Of a stretch of 64,000 bases of DNA, positions 49,669 to 58,070 are shown piece by piece (within the stretch, counting starts at the first letter, position 1; each line of letters begins with the position of its first letter). Below the pieces are notes generated by a model. The model was not told where the DNA came from. It saw only the letters and a list, made by a program, of their open reading frames with translations, and ran no database searches. The stretch is from JAGQUL01 sp038212015 (lineage in GTDB: Bacteria; Actinomycetota; Thermoleophilia; Gaiellales; SKUG01), in assembly GCA_038212015.1 (NCBI GenBank), contig JBBQUY010000006.1:1-64000 (forward strand), read 5' to 3'. Position numbers and translations under genes: made by a program.

Positions 49669-51012
49669 TCAGCGGGTCGCCGCGATGGCGTTGCGCAGGA
49701 TGCCGACGGACTCGTCGAGCTGCGCGTCGGTGAGCACGAGCGGCACGAGCACGCGCAGGATGTTGCCGCCCACGCCCGCCTTGTGCATGAGCAGGCCGTG
49801 CTGCTGCGCGTGTGCCTGCACCGCGTCGAGGCGCTTGGGATCGGGATCCTTGGTGCCGGGCCTGGAGAACTCGAGCGCACGCATCGGGCCGAGGCCTCGC
49901 GAGTCGGAGATGCCGTCGTCTTCGGCCATGAGCTCGGCGAATGCCGACTCCAGCTTTCGTCCGAGCTCCTTCGCCTGATCGAGCAGCCCACCCTCGAACG
50001 CGTCGAGCACCGCGTGCGCGGCCTGGCAGGCGACCGGGTTGCCCGGGTAGGTCCCGCCGATGCCGCTGTCGGGCACCTTGTCCATGATCGACGCCTTGCC
50101 GATGATCGCGCCGAGCGGGATTCCCGCCGCGATCGACTTGGCGCTCAGCAGCAGGTCGGGCTTCACGCCGAGCTGCTCGCTCGCCCAGATCGTGCCCGTG
50201 CGGCCCATGCCGCTCTGCACCTCGTCGACCACGAACACGATGCCGTGCTCGTCGCAGAACGCGCGCAGGCCGTCGAGGAATGCCGTGGGCGGCACGATGA
50301 AGCCGCCCTCGCCCTGGATCGGCTCGACGATCAGGGCGGCGATGCTCTCCGCCGCGAAATGCGTCTTGGTCATCTTCTTCAGCTGGCCGAGCGCGTAGTC
50401 GGCCGCGGCCTGCTCGTCGCCATCGAAATCGTACGGGTTGGCGTACGGGGCGCGGTACACCTCGGGGGCGAACGGGCCGAATCCCGCGCGATACGGGTGG
50501 ACCTTGCTGGTGAGGGTCATCGCCATGAGCGATCGACCATGGAATGCGCCTGAGAAGCAGATGACGCCCTGTCGGCCGGTCGCCACGCGCGCGATCTTGA
50601 CCGCGTTCTCGACCGTCTCCGCGCCCGTGTTGAAGAGCGCGGACTTCTTCGGTCCCTCGATCGGCGTGGCGGACTCGTTGAGTCGCTCGCACAGGCGCAC
50701 GTACGGCTCGTACGGAACGATCGTGTAGTCGGTGTGCGTGAACTTCTGCGCCTGCTCGACGATCGCGGCAGTCACCGCCGGATGCGCGTGGCCGACGTTG
50801 AGCACGCCCACGCCGCCGATCCAGTCGATGAACGTGTTGCCGTCGACGTCGGTGACGGTCGCGCCCTGCGCGGATTCCACGAACACCGGATGCACCAGCG
50901 AGAGCGCGTCGGCGAGCGCGGCGGCGGATCGTTCCGCGAGCGCGCGCGACTTCGGGCCGGGCACCTCGGTGACGATGTTCACCGATGCCTGCTGCGCGGT
51001 TGCCTGCTCCAT
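49669..51012 (-). CDS. gabT: 4-aminobutyrate/class III aminotransferase
   Basis: A 447-residue PLP enzyme of class III. Substrate-side VFVESAQG, cofactor-binding NTGAETVENAVKIAR, DEVQSGMGRTG and the PLP Lys in SAKSIAAGIPLG are all in order, with GGTYPGNPVAC after. The motif set fits GabT (4-aminobutyrate to succinate semialdehyde with 2-oxoglutarate), though related omega-aminotransferases cannot be excluded. RBS GGAGGA precedes ATG 51012; it is divergent from dcd. Confidence 0.85.
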   Translation of the reverse strand: MEQATAQQASVNIVTEVPGPKSRALAERSAAALADALSLVHPVFVESAQGATVTDVDGNTFIDWIGGVGVLNVGHAHPAVTAAIVEQAQKFTHTDYTIVPYEPYVRLCERLNESATPIEGPKKSALFNTGAETVENAVKIARVATGRQGVICFSGAFHGRSLMAMTLTSKVHPYRAGFGPFAPEVYRAPYANPYDFDGDEQAAADYALGQLKKMTKTHFAAESIAALIVEPIQGEGGFIVPPTAFLDGLRAFCDEHGIVFVVDEVQSGMGRTGTIWASEQLGVKPDLLLSAKSIAAGIPLGAIIGKASIMDKVPDSGIGGTYPGNPVACQAAHAVLDAFEGGLLDQAKELGRKLESAFAELMAEDDGISDSRGLGPMRALEFSRPGTKDPDPKRLDAVQAHAQQHGLLMHKAGVGGNILRVLVPLVLTDAQLDESVGILRNAIAATR

Positions 51013-51104
51013 GCCGTTCCTCCGTTTCGTGCCTTCCCGCGATGCTAGCAGGGGCGACGAGTATGCTTTCGATCGTTCAGCCGGCAGAAGCAGGGAGAGC
51101 ACCC

Positions 51105-51674
51105 ATGGTCCTGAGCGATCGATCCATCCGCGAAGCCATCGAGCAGGGTCGCATCGGGCTCACGCCGTTCGACGATGCACTCGTGCAGCCGTCGAGCATC
51201 GACCTTCGCGTGGGGCCGCACTTTCGCGTGTTCCGCAACAACCGCCGTCCCTACATCGACGTGCGCGAACCGGCGGAGGGCCTGACCGAGCTGATGACCG
51301 CGACCGAGGACGATCCGTTCATCCTTCATCCCGGCGAGTTCGTGCTCGGCGCGACGGCCGAGGTGGTGCGGATCGGCGACGACCTCGTCGCGCGCCTGGA
51401 AGGCAAGAGCTCGCTCGGGCGGCTCGGACTGCTCATCCACTCGACTGCCGGATTCATCGATCCCGGATTCGAGGGCACGATCACGCTGGAGCTGTCGAAC
51501 GTCGCCACGCTTCCGATCACCATCTATCCAGGCATGAAGATCGGGCAGATCAGCTTCCTGCAGATGACCACGCCGGCGGACAATCCCTACGGCTCGGGGA
51601 CCAACGCGAGCACGTCCAAGTACAAGGGCCAGCTCGAGCCGACCGAGTCGAAGTACCACCTCAACTTCGTGTGA
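51105..51674 (+). CDS. dcd: dCTP deaminase (possibly dUMP-forming)
   Basis: A 189-residue trimeric nucleotide enzyme. QPSSIDLRVG, EGKSSLGRLGLLIH and AGFIDPGFEGTITLEL are the conserved substrate motifs. The actinobacterial Dcd type commonly makes dUMP directly (bifunctional), and the length and HSTAGFIDPGF segment fit that group, but this needs comparison. RBS AGGGAG precedes ATG. Convergent with the K+ channel gene, overlapping by 14 bp. Confidence 0.93.
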   Translation: MVLSDRSIREAIEQGRIGLTPFDDALVQPSSIDLRVGPHFRVFRNNRRPYIDVREPAEGLTELMTATEDDPFILHPGEFVLGATAEVVRIGDDLVARLEGKSSLGRLGLLIHSTAGFIDPGFEGTITLELSNVATLPITIYPGMKIGQISFLQMTTPADNPYGSGTNASTSKYKGQLEPTESKYHLNFV

Positions 51675-52506
51675 GCCGAGCCTCGACGGCGTCGAGTCGT
51701 CGCTCGATGCGATCGAGCACCGCGAGCACCTGTGCGCTGGCCGCGTCGACCTGCTCGTCGACGCCCTCCACGTCGCGCTCGACCTGCTCCACGTCGCGTT
51801 CGAGCGCGGCACCCACGCGACTGGCGACGAGCGCTTCGACGATGAGTGCGGTGAACAGGGACACGAACACGATGCCGACGAGCACCGTGCTCGCGGCGAG
51901 CAGCCGCCCCGCGTTCGTGACGGGATAGATGTCGCCGTAGCCGACGGTCGTCGACGTGATCCACGCCCACCACAGCCCGTCGTCTGCGCCCGCCTCCTTC
52001 GCTGCCGGCTCGACGATGGGGTAGGCGAGACCGCACGCGATGATCACGAGCAGGCAGAAGATGCAGCCGTACACGACGCCGGACAGCGTGACGAGCTTGC
52101 GCAGTCGCAGGATCGGCAGCACCACGCGCGCGAGGAGCGCAAGCCGCAGCAACGCTCCCACGTAGGGCGTCGACAGCAGCACCTCGCCCAGGAACGGTGG
52201 GGTGAGGACGACGACGAGCACTTCGATCGGGTGCGTGGCCAGCCACCGCACCGGACGCACCGCGGTGCGCAGCCCGAACACGAGCTCGAGCACGAAGACC
52301 GACCACACCACCCACCCGACGAAGTTGGCGACGTCGAGCATCCAGCCACTCGACACGCTCAGCTGCACGGCGATCGCCGGGATCGCGACGAGTGCCGCCA
52401 CCACGATCGGCAGGTGAAACCACAGCTCGACCTGGCGCGCTGATTCCTCGTCGCGGCGAAGCGCGCGGACCTGTACGAGCGTCGGGATCGGAATGGAGAA
52501 GTTCAC
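51661..52506 (-). CDS. Voltage-gated-like K+ channel with coiled-coil tail
   Basis: A 281-residue six-helix potassium channel. The pore helix and filter read WAWITSTTVGYGDIYP; the fourth helix RLALLARVVLPILRLRKL has spaced Arg residues like a voltage sensor. The C-terminus is a coiled coil (residues about 235-275). GTG 52506 is chosen as the start but ATG 52566 is possible; both overlap the start of the divergent DUF4178 gene at 52493. It belongs to the same locus as the SpeE cluster. Confidence 0.85.
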   Translation of the reverse strand: MNFSIPIPTLVQVRALRRDEESARQVELWFHLPIVVAALVAIPAIAVQLSVSSGWMLDVANFVGWVVWSVFVLELVFGLRTAVRPVRWLATHPIEVLVVVLTPPFLGEVLLSTPYVGALLRLALLARVVLPILRLRKLVTLSGVVYGCIFCLLVIIACGLAYPIVEPAAKEAGADDGLWWAWITSTTVGYGDIYPVTNAGRLLAASTVLVGIVFVSLFTALIVEALVASRVGAALERDVEQVERDVEGVDEQVDAASAQVLAVLDRIERRLDAVEARLTRS

Positions 52507-53182
52507 GTTGCGGGGTTCGTCGGAAGGACTCAGGTTCCTGTTCGCGAATCCGTCCCGGGTGTCCATCGGCGTGATCATCGGAGTGGTTGTCCTGGTCGTG
52601 GTCGTCGGCTTCGCCATTCGCGCCACGCGCGGCGGTGGCGGCGGTTACGACCCGCTCGCGCCGACGGGCACTGCCGCGTCGAGCGGCGCGTCGCTGGCGA
52701 TGCCGTCCGCCCTCGACGTGAAGCCCTCCAGGGCGCAGGCTCAGCAGTCGACCGCCGCACGCGGAGCGCGACAGCCAGGCTCGAGCATCACCGCCAGCGG
52801 CCGCACGTGGCGCATCCTCGCGGTGTACACGTACGAGGAAGACGGCGAACGCTGGGAGGAGCGCCGCGTCCGGGACGGCGCCGACGAGGGGTGGCTCGCT
52901 GCCGACCAGCACGGCTCGACGGTGCTGTTCGATCGCAACTGGCCGAACGCGAGCTTCCCGACGCAGGAGCGCGCGACGATGCCCGACGGGACCGACGCTC
53001 GTCGCATCGAGGCAGGCACCGCCACGTTCGACGCGGTGGGCGAGCACGATGGCTGGGCCAACGGCCACGTGTCGTATGCCTCCTATCGCGCCGACAACGG
53101 CACGCACTGGGCCTTCGAGCTCGACGACGACGGTGAAGTCGACGCATGGAGTGGAACGACGACGCCGGTGGTGGACGCATGA
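52493..53182 (+). CDS. DUF4178-type membrane-anchored protein
   Basis: A 229-residue protein with one N-terminal helix (VSIGVIIGVVVLVVVVGFAI), a Gly/Ala/Ser-rich linker and a DUF4178-like beta domain (ASGRTWRILAVYTYEE and FELDDDGEVDAWSG). ATG 52493 overlaps the divergent channel gene start, so a later start such as GTG 52559 is possible. The stop overlaps the next gene (ATGA). It is the first gene of the SpeE-associated operon. Confidence 0.75.
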   Translation: MEKFTLRGSSEGLRFLFANPSRVSIGVIIGVVVLVVVVGFAIRATRGGGGGYDPLAPTGTAASSGASLAMPSALDVKPSRAQAQQSTAARGARQPGSSITASGRTWRILAVYTYEEDGERWEERRVRDGADEGWLAADQHGSTVLFDRNWPNASFPTQERATMPDGTDARRIEAGTATFDAVGEHDGWANGHVSYASYRADNGTHWAFELDDDGEVDAWSGTTTPVVDA

Positions 53183-54168
53183 ATCGAACCTGGGTCGAAC
53201 TGCAGATGCCGTTCGTCGACAGCTCCGTCGCCGGGCTTCGCTACCTGGCCGACGGATCGGCGGCGTCGACGTCGCTGCCGGTGGTCGCGGCGCGACGCGC
53301 ACGGGACGAGCACTGGCAACTCGACGCCGAAGTGCTCGGCTGCTCGCATCGCATCGAGCTGCGCGACACGCGCGACGGGTCGCTCGTGCTCGAGGAAGTC
53401 GTGGCGTGCGATCCGGGGCTGCCGGCCCCGATGCCCGCGCGCGACTCGCACGCGGCGGGACACGCCTTCGAAAGCCGGTGCGAGGTCGTGGATGCGGATG
53501 CGGTCTGGAACGACGCCGTCGAGGCTGCGCTCGCTGCGCTGGAAGGCGACGGCGACGGATCGCTCGTCGCGCGCTTTCCCGATCCGCGCGGCATGGCGCT
53601 CACCGCGATCGCGTGGCGACTGTCGGCGATCGACGGACGAGCCACGTGGTCGACCATCCACGCGTATCCGGGCGAGCGCTCGATCGTGCACACGTCGACG
53701 ATCGTCGACGATCGAGTGCCGACGAGCGCCGACCGCGCATCCGGCGCCGGGCGAGCTCTCACGCGGATGGCGAGCATCGCGATCGCGTCGCTCGTGCTCG
53801 CCGGGTGCGGGCTGAGCGCCGACCCCAAGGGCTACGTCGCTGACAAGTACGCGCCGGCGTCGACGAAGACGTCCTTCGAGCAGGGCAGCTCGGTCTACAC
53901 CTCGCCGAAGCCGCCAGCGGCCGTCGCGCGCGACCTCATCAAACATCGCAAGCCCGCCGAAAAGCGCCTCACGCCCAGCGGGTGGTACCTGCGCTACTCC
54001 AAGTGGATCATCGCGATCCACGGAGCCGAAGGTGGCGGATCACGAATCCTGGTGGATCGTCAGTCGCGCGGCTATCGGCGCCACTACGGCGGCGTCGGCG
54101 GCTGGTGGGGAACGTCGAGCGGACGCGCGGAGAGCTTCCGCGGCGGTGGACCGGGAGTGGGCAAGTGA
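53179..54168 (+). CDS. DUF2617-DUF4247 in-frame fusion protein
   Basis: A single 329-residue reading frame. Residues 1-190 resemble DUF2617 (MNRTWVELQMPFVDSSVAGL) and residues 197-329 look like a DUF4247 lipoprotein with its own signal and lipobox (MASIAIASLVLAGC, then GYVADKYAP). In other actinomycetes these are separate neighbouring genes. No stop lies between them here. Either a true fusion puts the signal segment in the middle as a membrane anchor, or ATG 53767 gives a separate lipoprotein. Overlaps both neighbours by 4 bp. Confidence 0.75.
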   Translation: MNRTWVELQMPFVDSSVAGLRYLADGSAASTSLPVVAARRARDEHWQLDAEVLGCSHRIELRDTRDGSLVLEEVVACDPGLPAPMPARDSHAAGHAFESRCEVVDADAVWNDAVEAALAALEGDGDGSLVARFPDPRGMALTAIAWRLSAIDGRATWSTIHAYPGERSIVHTSTIVDDRVPTSADRASGAGRALTRMASIAIASLVLAGCGLSADPKGYVADKYAPASTKTSFEQGSSVYTSPKPPAAVARDLIKHRKPAEKRLTPSGWYLRYSKWIIAIHGAEGGGSRILVDRQSRGYRRHYGGVGGWWGTSSGRAESFRGGGPGVGK

Positions 54169-54851
54169 GCAGGCTGACCAGCATCTCGATGCGACGCACG
54201 GTCGTCGCCCTCACGATTGCCTTGGCCGCACCGCTCACGGCGACGGCGCCGGCGGCCGCATCGCAGATGATCGACGTGGCGGATGCATCCGAACTGCGCG
54301 AGGTCATGCGCGAGGCGACGGCCGAGCAGGGCGTCTGCTACCAGTGGTCGCTCAATCTCGACGACCAGTACACGCTTCAGGGCGGGCTGCAGGATTCCGG
54401 CAGCACCGTCACGACCGGCGGCTGCCCGAAAGGCACCGTCATCCTCACCGGCAGCGTGTCATACAGCTGCTCGACGTGTGAGACGGGCGACTCTGCGTCG
54501 GTGTCGCTGCAGGGCAGCGGGGTGTCGGTCGTCGCGTCGAGCGACGACTACCTCGACATGCTCGGTCTCGACGACGGCGACCTGCTCGCCGACGAGGGCG
54601 ACGACGTGGCGTGGCTCAACATGGTCGGCGGGCTGCCGCTCATGGTGAGCGAGAACAACCCGTCGATCCCGGCGCCGGAGTTCGACGAGACGATCTACCC
54701 CGCCGACGACGCGACTCCGATGAACACGCCGAGCGCGCTCGGTGACTGGTTCCGCGTCTACGGCTGGACGGTCGCGTTCATCCTGCTCGGGATCGGCATG
54801 GCCGTCGTGCTCGGGCTCTGGATTCGCAAGCAGCGGCAGCTCGCCGCGTGA
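54165..54851 (+). CDS. Exported protein with C-terminal membrane anchor
   Basis: A 228-residue protein with a signal peptide (VVALTIALAAPLTATAPAAA), an extracellular region with four cysteines (one each in GVCYQW and GGCPKG, and a close pair in SCSTCETG) likely forming disulfides, and a C-terminal helix (WTVAFILLGIGMAVVLGLWI) with basic tail. GTG 54165 overlaps the previous stop. It is part of the SpeE-associated operon; function unknown. Confidence 0.75.
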   Translation: MSRLTSISMRRTVVALTIALAAPLTATAPAAASQMIDVADASELREVMREATAEQGVCYQWSLNLDDQYTLQGGLQDSGSTVTTGGCPKGTVILTGSVSYSCSTCETGDSASVSLQGSGVSVVASSDDYLDMLGLDDGDLLADEGDDVAWLNMVGGLPLMVSENNPSIPAPEFDETIYPADDATPMNTPSALGDWFRVYGWTVAFILLGIGMAVVLGLWIRKQRQLAA

Positions 54852-54888
54852 CACGGGCCGGGTGACCGGCTCTTTCGGGAGGAACGAC

Positions 54889-55314
54889 ATGCAGGACTTC
54901 GGCTACGACATCGCGGCGAGCGCCGCCTACGGTGGTATCGCGCTCGCGCTGCTCGTGTTCGCGTGGATCGCGATCGACCTGCTCATCCCGGCGAAGGTCG
55001 GGGTCGAGCTGCTGGAACACCGCAATGCGAACGTCGCGACCGTGCTTGCCGCGGGCGTGCTCGCGATGTCGATCATCATCGCGTCTGCGATCCATGCGTC
55101 CGACGGCAAGCTCGCGGACGGCATCATCGACACGCTCGGATTCGGCATCGGCGGCATCATCATGCAGGCGCTCGGTGTATGGGTCTTCGATCGCATCACG
55201 CCCGGCAAGCTCGGTGACGTGCTGCACGGCGCGCGCGAGCTGCATCCGGCGTCGATCACGCAGGCGGCATGGCAGATCGGTCTGGGCATCACGCTCGCGG
55301 CGGCCATCTCGTGA
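54889..55314 (+). CDS. DUF350 family membrane protein
   Basis: A 141-residue protein with four helices, typical DUF350 (YjfL-like): AYGGIALALLVFAWIAIDLL, then VGVELLEHRNANVATVLAAG with the conserved Asn-containing loop, and a repeat-like second half. RBS GGGAGGA precedes ATG. The 3' end overlaps speE by GTGA. DUF350 proteins are commonly linked with polyamine synthase-like genes; their function is unknown. Confidence 0.88.
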   Translation: MQDFGYDIAASAAYGGIALALLVFAWIAIDLLIPAKVGVELLEHRNANVATVLAAGVLAMSIIIASAIHASDGKLADGIIDTLGFGIGGIIMQALGVWVFDRITPGKLGDVLHGARELHPASITQAAWQIGLGITLAAAIS

Positions 55315-56897
55315 CGAGCGACGCGCGGGGCGAGGCTGCCTCGCTCGATGGAGATCGCGTCGTCGTGCATCGCGGCGCGAGTGCGCTGCTGCTGGCGGTG
55401 ACCGCCGCGGTCGCGGTGTGCGGCCTGCTGTACGAACTCGAGCTGATCGCGCTCGGGTCGTACCTGATGGGTGACGGGCTGCTGCAGACGTCGCTCGTGC
55501 TCGGCTCGTTCGTGAGCGCGATGGGGCTCGGCAGCGTCGCGTCCAAGCGCTGGCTGGACAAGCCGCTGCGTACGTTCGTGACGGTCGAGGCGGTGCTTGC
55601 GGTCGCGGGCGGGCTGAGCGCGTTCGCGCTGTATTGGGCGTTCGCGTGGATGGACGTGTACACGCCGGTGCTGATCGCGGCATCGGTGGTGTGCGGCACG
55701 CTCGTGGGCATCGAACTGCCGCTGCTGCTCGAGCTGATCCGGCGTGCGCGGGGCACGTCGGGCGGGGGCGATGCAGCCGACCTGCTGGCGGCCGACTACC
55801 TCGGCGCGATGGTCGCCGGCATTGCGTTCCCCTTCCTGGTGCTGCCCGAGCTCGGCCACCTGCGCGCCTCCATCGCGACGGGTGCCCTCAACCTCGGCGC
55901 GGGCGCACTCGTGCTGCTGGTGCCGGGGCTGCGCGCGGGCGGGCTCCGGACGTGGCTGCGCCTCGGCGTGCCGATCGGTGCGGCCGCGCTCGTGCTCGGC
56001 GGTGCGTGGCTGCTGACCGGACGCTTCGAGGTGTCCCTCCAACAGGAGCTCTACGACGATCCGATCGTGCATGACGAGCAGACTCGCTACCAGCGCATCG
56101 TCGTGACGAGCTCCGACCAGGGTGCGGACGTTCGCCTGTTCCTGGATGGCGACCTGCAGTTCGCGACAGCCGACGAGCATCGCTACCACGAGTCGCTCGT
56201 GCATCCGCTGCTCGCGCAGGGTCGTCGCGAGCACGTGCTCGTGCTCGGCGGTGGCGACGGTCTCGCGCTTCGCGAGATCCTTCGTTACTCGGATGTGCGG
56301 CGCGTGACGCTCGTCGAGCTCGACCCGGCGATGACGAAGCTGGCGCGCACGCTGCCGGCGCTGCGCGACGCGAATCGCAGCGCGTTCGAGGATCCGCGCG
56401 TGGAGGTCGTGCATGCGGACGCGATGGCGTGGCTGCGCAGTGACGCGCGCCTGGACCATGACGCGGTCGTCGTGGATTTCCCGGATCCGGATCGGCCGGT
56501 GCTCGCCAAGCTCTACTCGACCGAGATGTACGCACTCATTCGAACGCGGGCGCTGCGGCCGGGCGGTCGGATGGTCGTGCAGGCGGGGTCGCCCTGGTTC
56601 GCGCGTGATGCGTACTGGTCGATCGAGCGCACGATCGACGAGGCCGGCTTCGCGACGACGCCGTACCACGTGGACGTGCCGTCATTCGGCGACTGGGGCT
56701 ACGTGCTTGCGTCCGCGGGTGAACGCGCGCCCCAGCTCCGGCTGGATGCGCCGACGAAGCTGCGCTTCCTGACGTCCGAGGCGCTCACCGCGGCAGGCGT
56801 GTTCGGCGCAGACGTCGCCCGGCGCCCGGTCGAGGTCAACTCGATCGACCGCCCCGTGCTCGTGGAGTACGAGCGCGCCGGCTGGCACGGCTACTGA
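55311..56897 (+). CDS. speE: Membrane-fused polyamine aminopropyltransferase-like protein
   Basis: A 528-residue protein. The N-terminal 220 residues have about seven transmembrane helices; the C-terminal part is a SpeE-type spermidine synthase fold with QELYDDPIVHDEQTRYQRIVV, VLVLGGGDGLALREIL (SAM site), LVELDPAMTKLA and VVVDFPDPD. The putrescine-binding Asp is in VVDFPDPD. Such membrane-fused forms accompany DUF350 and DUF4178. GTG start overlaps DUF350. A perfect terminator follows. Confidence 0.9.
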   Translation: MTSDARGEAASLDGDRVVVHRGASALLLAVTAAVAVCGLLYELELIALGSYLMGDGLLQTSLVLGSFVSAMGLGSVASKRWLDKPLRTFVTVEAVLAVAGGLSAFALYWAFAWMDVYTPVLIAASVVCGTLVGIELPLLLELIRRARGTSGGGDAADLLAADYLGAMVAGIAFPFLVLPELGHLRASIATGALNLGAGALVLLVPGLRAGGLRTWLRLGVPIGAAALVLGGAWLLTGRFEVSLQQELYDDPIVHDEQTRYQRIVVTSSDQGADVRLFLDGDLQFATADEHRYHESLVHPLLAQGRREHVLVLGGGDGLALREILRYSDVRRVTLVELDPAMTKLARTLPALRDANRSAFEDPRVEVVHADAMAWLRSDARLDHDAVVVDFPDPDRPVLAKLYSTEMYALIRTRALRPGGRMVVQAGSPWFARDAYWSIERTIDEAGFATTPYHVDVPSFGDWGYVLASAGERAPQLRLDAPTKLRFLTSEALTAAGVFGADVARRPVEVNSIDRPVLVEYERAGWHGY

Positions 56898-56913
56898 GAC
56901 CGAGCAGGAACGT

Positions 56914-56945
56914 CGAATGCCCGGCGCGTGAGCACCGGGCATTCG
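56914..56945 (+). terminator. Terminator of the SpeE operon
   Basis: CGAATGCCCGG and CCGGGCATTCG are perfect 11-bp arms around a 10-nt loop, 16 bp after the speE stop. Confidence 0.8.
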
Positions 56946-57096
56946 AACTGCGAGGGAGGGGGGTACTGCGATGTTCGATCGCTGCTGCAGCGAGGACCGT
57001 CAGGGCGCTGCGTGCAATGAGGGCGCGTGCTCGCGGTGAGGACCAGTCACCTGCGGGAATCCCGCTGAGCGAGCGCGCCGCTCGTTCGATCGAATC

Positions 57097-57570
57097 TCAG
57101 TACCCCCGGAACAGGCCCTTGAGCCAGCCCATGAATCCCTTCTGCTCCTGGACGTAGAGCACGCCAGTCTTGGGATCGACGAACGAGTTGCCCGGGGTGT
57201 TCCAGCTGCCGAACAGGCCGCTGACACCGCCGAACGCACCACCGATACCGCCGAGCAGTCCACCCTGGTGGGGGACGACGATGTTGTAGTACTTGTTCGT
57301 GTAGGTGTTCGAGTTCGTCACCGACTGGTTGACGTTCCCGTTGGGGGCGAGCGCCGTCTGGTTGGTGGCGTTCACCTGGGGGCGGCCGCTCGACAGCCCG
57401 GTGAGCTGTGGGACCGCGCCGCCGGTCGGCATGCCCATGATCGGCATGCCGGCACCGAACTGGCTGCCTGCGGGGTTGGTGCCGTCGTACGGGCTCGCAA
57501 GCGCCGTCGTCGGTAGGGACTGCATCGTGGGCTGCGCTGCAGCCGCCGATACGGGGTTGATGCTCGCCAT
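57097..57570 (-). CDS. Asn/Gly-rich low-complexity protein, paralogue 1
   Basis: A 157-residue protein of unknown family. Met/Gly/Pro-rich start (MGMPTGG), a central Asn/Thr stretch (NQSVTNSNTYTN), then GGLLGGIGGAFGGVSGLFGSW and a basic C-terminus (GWLKGLFRGY). No Sec signal. The central NQSVTNSN is also found as NQTVTNSN in the next gene upstream (58071-58637), so the two are probably distant paralogues. RBS GGAGGA precedes ATG 57570, with a 7-bp hairpin just upstream. It may be a structural or surface protein; no evidence decides. Confidence 0.6.
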   Translation of the reverse strand: MASINPVSAAAAQPTMQSLPTTALASPYDGTNPAGSQFGAGMPIMGMPTGGAVPQLTGLSSGRPQVNATNQTALAPNGNVNQSVTNSNTYTNKYYNIVVPHQGGLLGGIGGAFGGVSGLFGSWNTPGNSFVDPKTGVLYVQEQKGFMGWLKGLFRGY

Positions 57571-57591
57571 GATGGCGTCTCCTCCAGTCAG

Positions 57592-57611
57592 CTTCGGCTG
57601 GTGGGCCGAAG
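57592..57611 (-). promoter_or_regulatory. Leader hairpin before the 57570 RBS
   Basis: CTTCGGC-TGGTGG-GCCGAAG is a perfect 7-bp stem with 6-nt loop ending 21 bases before the start codon, just upstream of the GGAGGA. Confidence 0.5.
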
Positions 57612-57892
57612 TACCTCCACTCCGTGCCTGCCGGGCGGTGACGCCGAGCAGACAACCGTGTATCAGGAAGTGGGCATGCCGACGTTGCGGCGTGAGGGGG
57701 GAGGATGCGGCCACGCCGGGGGCGGGGGCATGGCCGGGGGTGGCCGCAGGGGGATACACTGCGGCAATAACCTGCCTGTGAGCAGGTGTTTCATACGGGA
57801 GAGGCGTGACCGTCGATGGCCTCGTCATGTGGGGTCCTGGCGCGTAAAAGCGGCCTCGGCCGGGCCGTTTCCGCATCTGCGGCAGCTGCTGG

Positions 57893-57926
57893 CCCGGTAC
57901 GCGACGGACGGTCGTCACGTACCGGG
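57893..57926. repeat. Inverted repeat CCCGGTACG...CGTACCGGG
   Basis: Nine perfect pairs around a 16-nt loop that contains a further GAC/GTC pair. Part of the structured intergenic region. Confidence 0.5.
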
Positions 57927-58070
57927 TGAAGCGTGCTGCCCGCATCCACGGCCCGGCCGGAAGCCTTCACCAGGTGGCGTTGGAAAAGCCTGCGAGGCGG
58001 GTGCGCGCGTGCGTTCGCCCAGAGGGCGGTGCGTGCGCAGCCGTGCTCGCGTGGTGTGGCGTCGCCGGGG

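Larger units (their letters stand above)
57571..58070. other. 500-bp gene-free region with several hairpins
   Basis: Between the two low-complexity genes. Inverted repeats: CTTCGGC/GCCGAAG (57592-57611), ACCTGC/GCAGGT (57770-57787), CGGCC/GGCCG ending in a T-run on the minus strand (57846-57870), and CCCGGTACG/CGTACCGGG (57893-57926). Reading on the minus strand it is the long 5' leader of the 57570 gene and 3' tail of the 58637 gene. Possibly a structured RNA; no known class is recognised. Confidence 0.5.

Noticed and set aside
57601..57945. N-terminal extension of the 57570 protein to 57945
   Set aside because: The extension crosses several hairpins, is Pro/Ala/Arg-rich, and the ATG at 57570 has its own strong ribosome site.
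57571..58070. Signal recognition particle RNA or known riboswitch in the gap
   Set aside because: The conserved SRP GGAAG/AGCAGCC core and known aptamer motifs were not found; only generic hairpins are seen.
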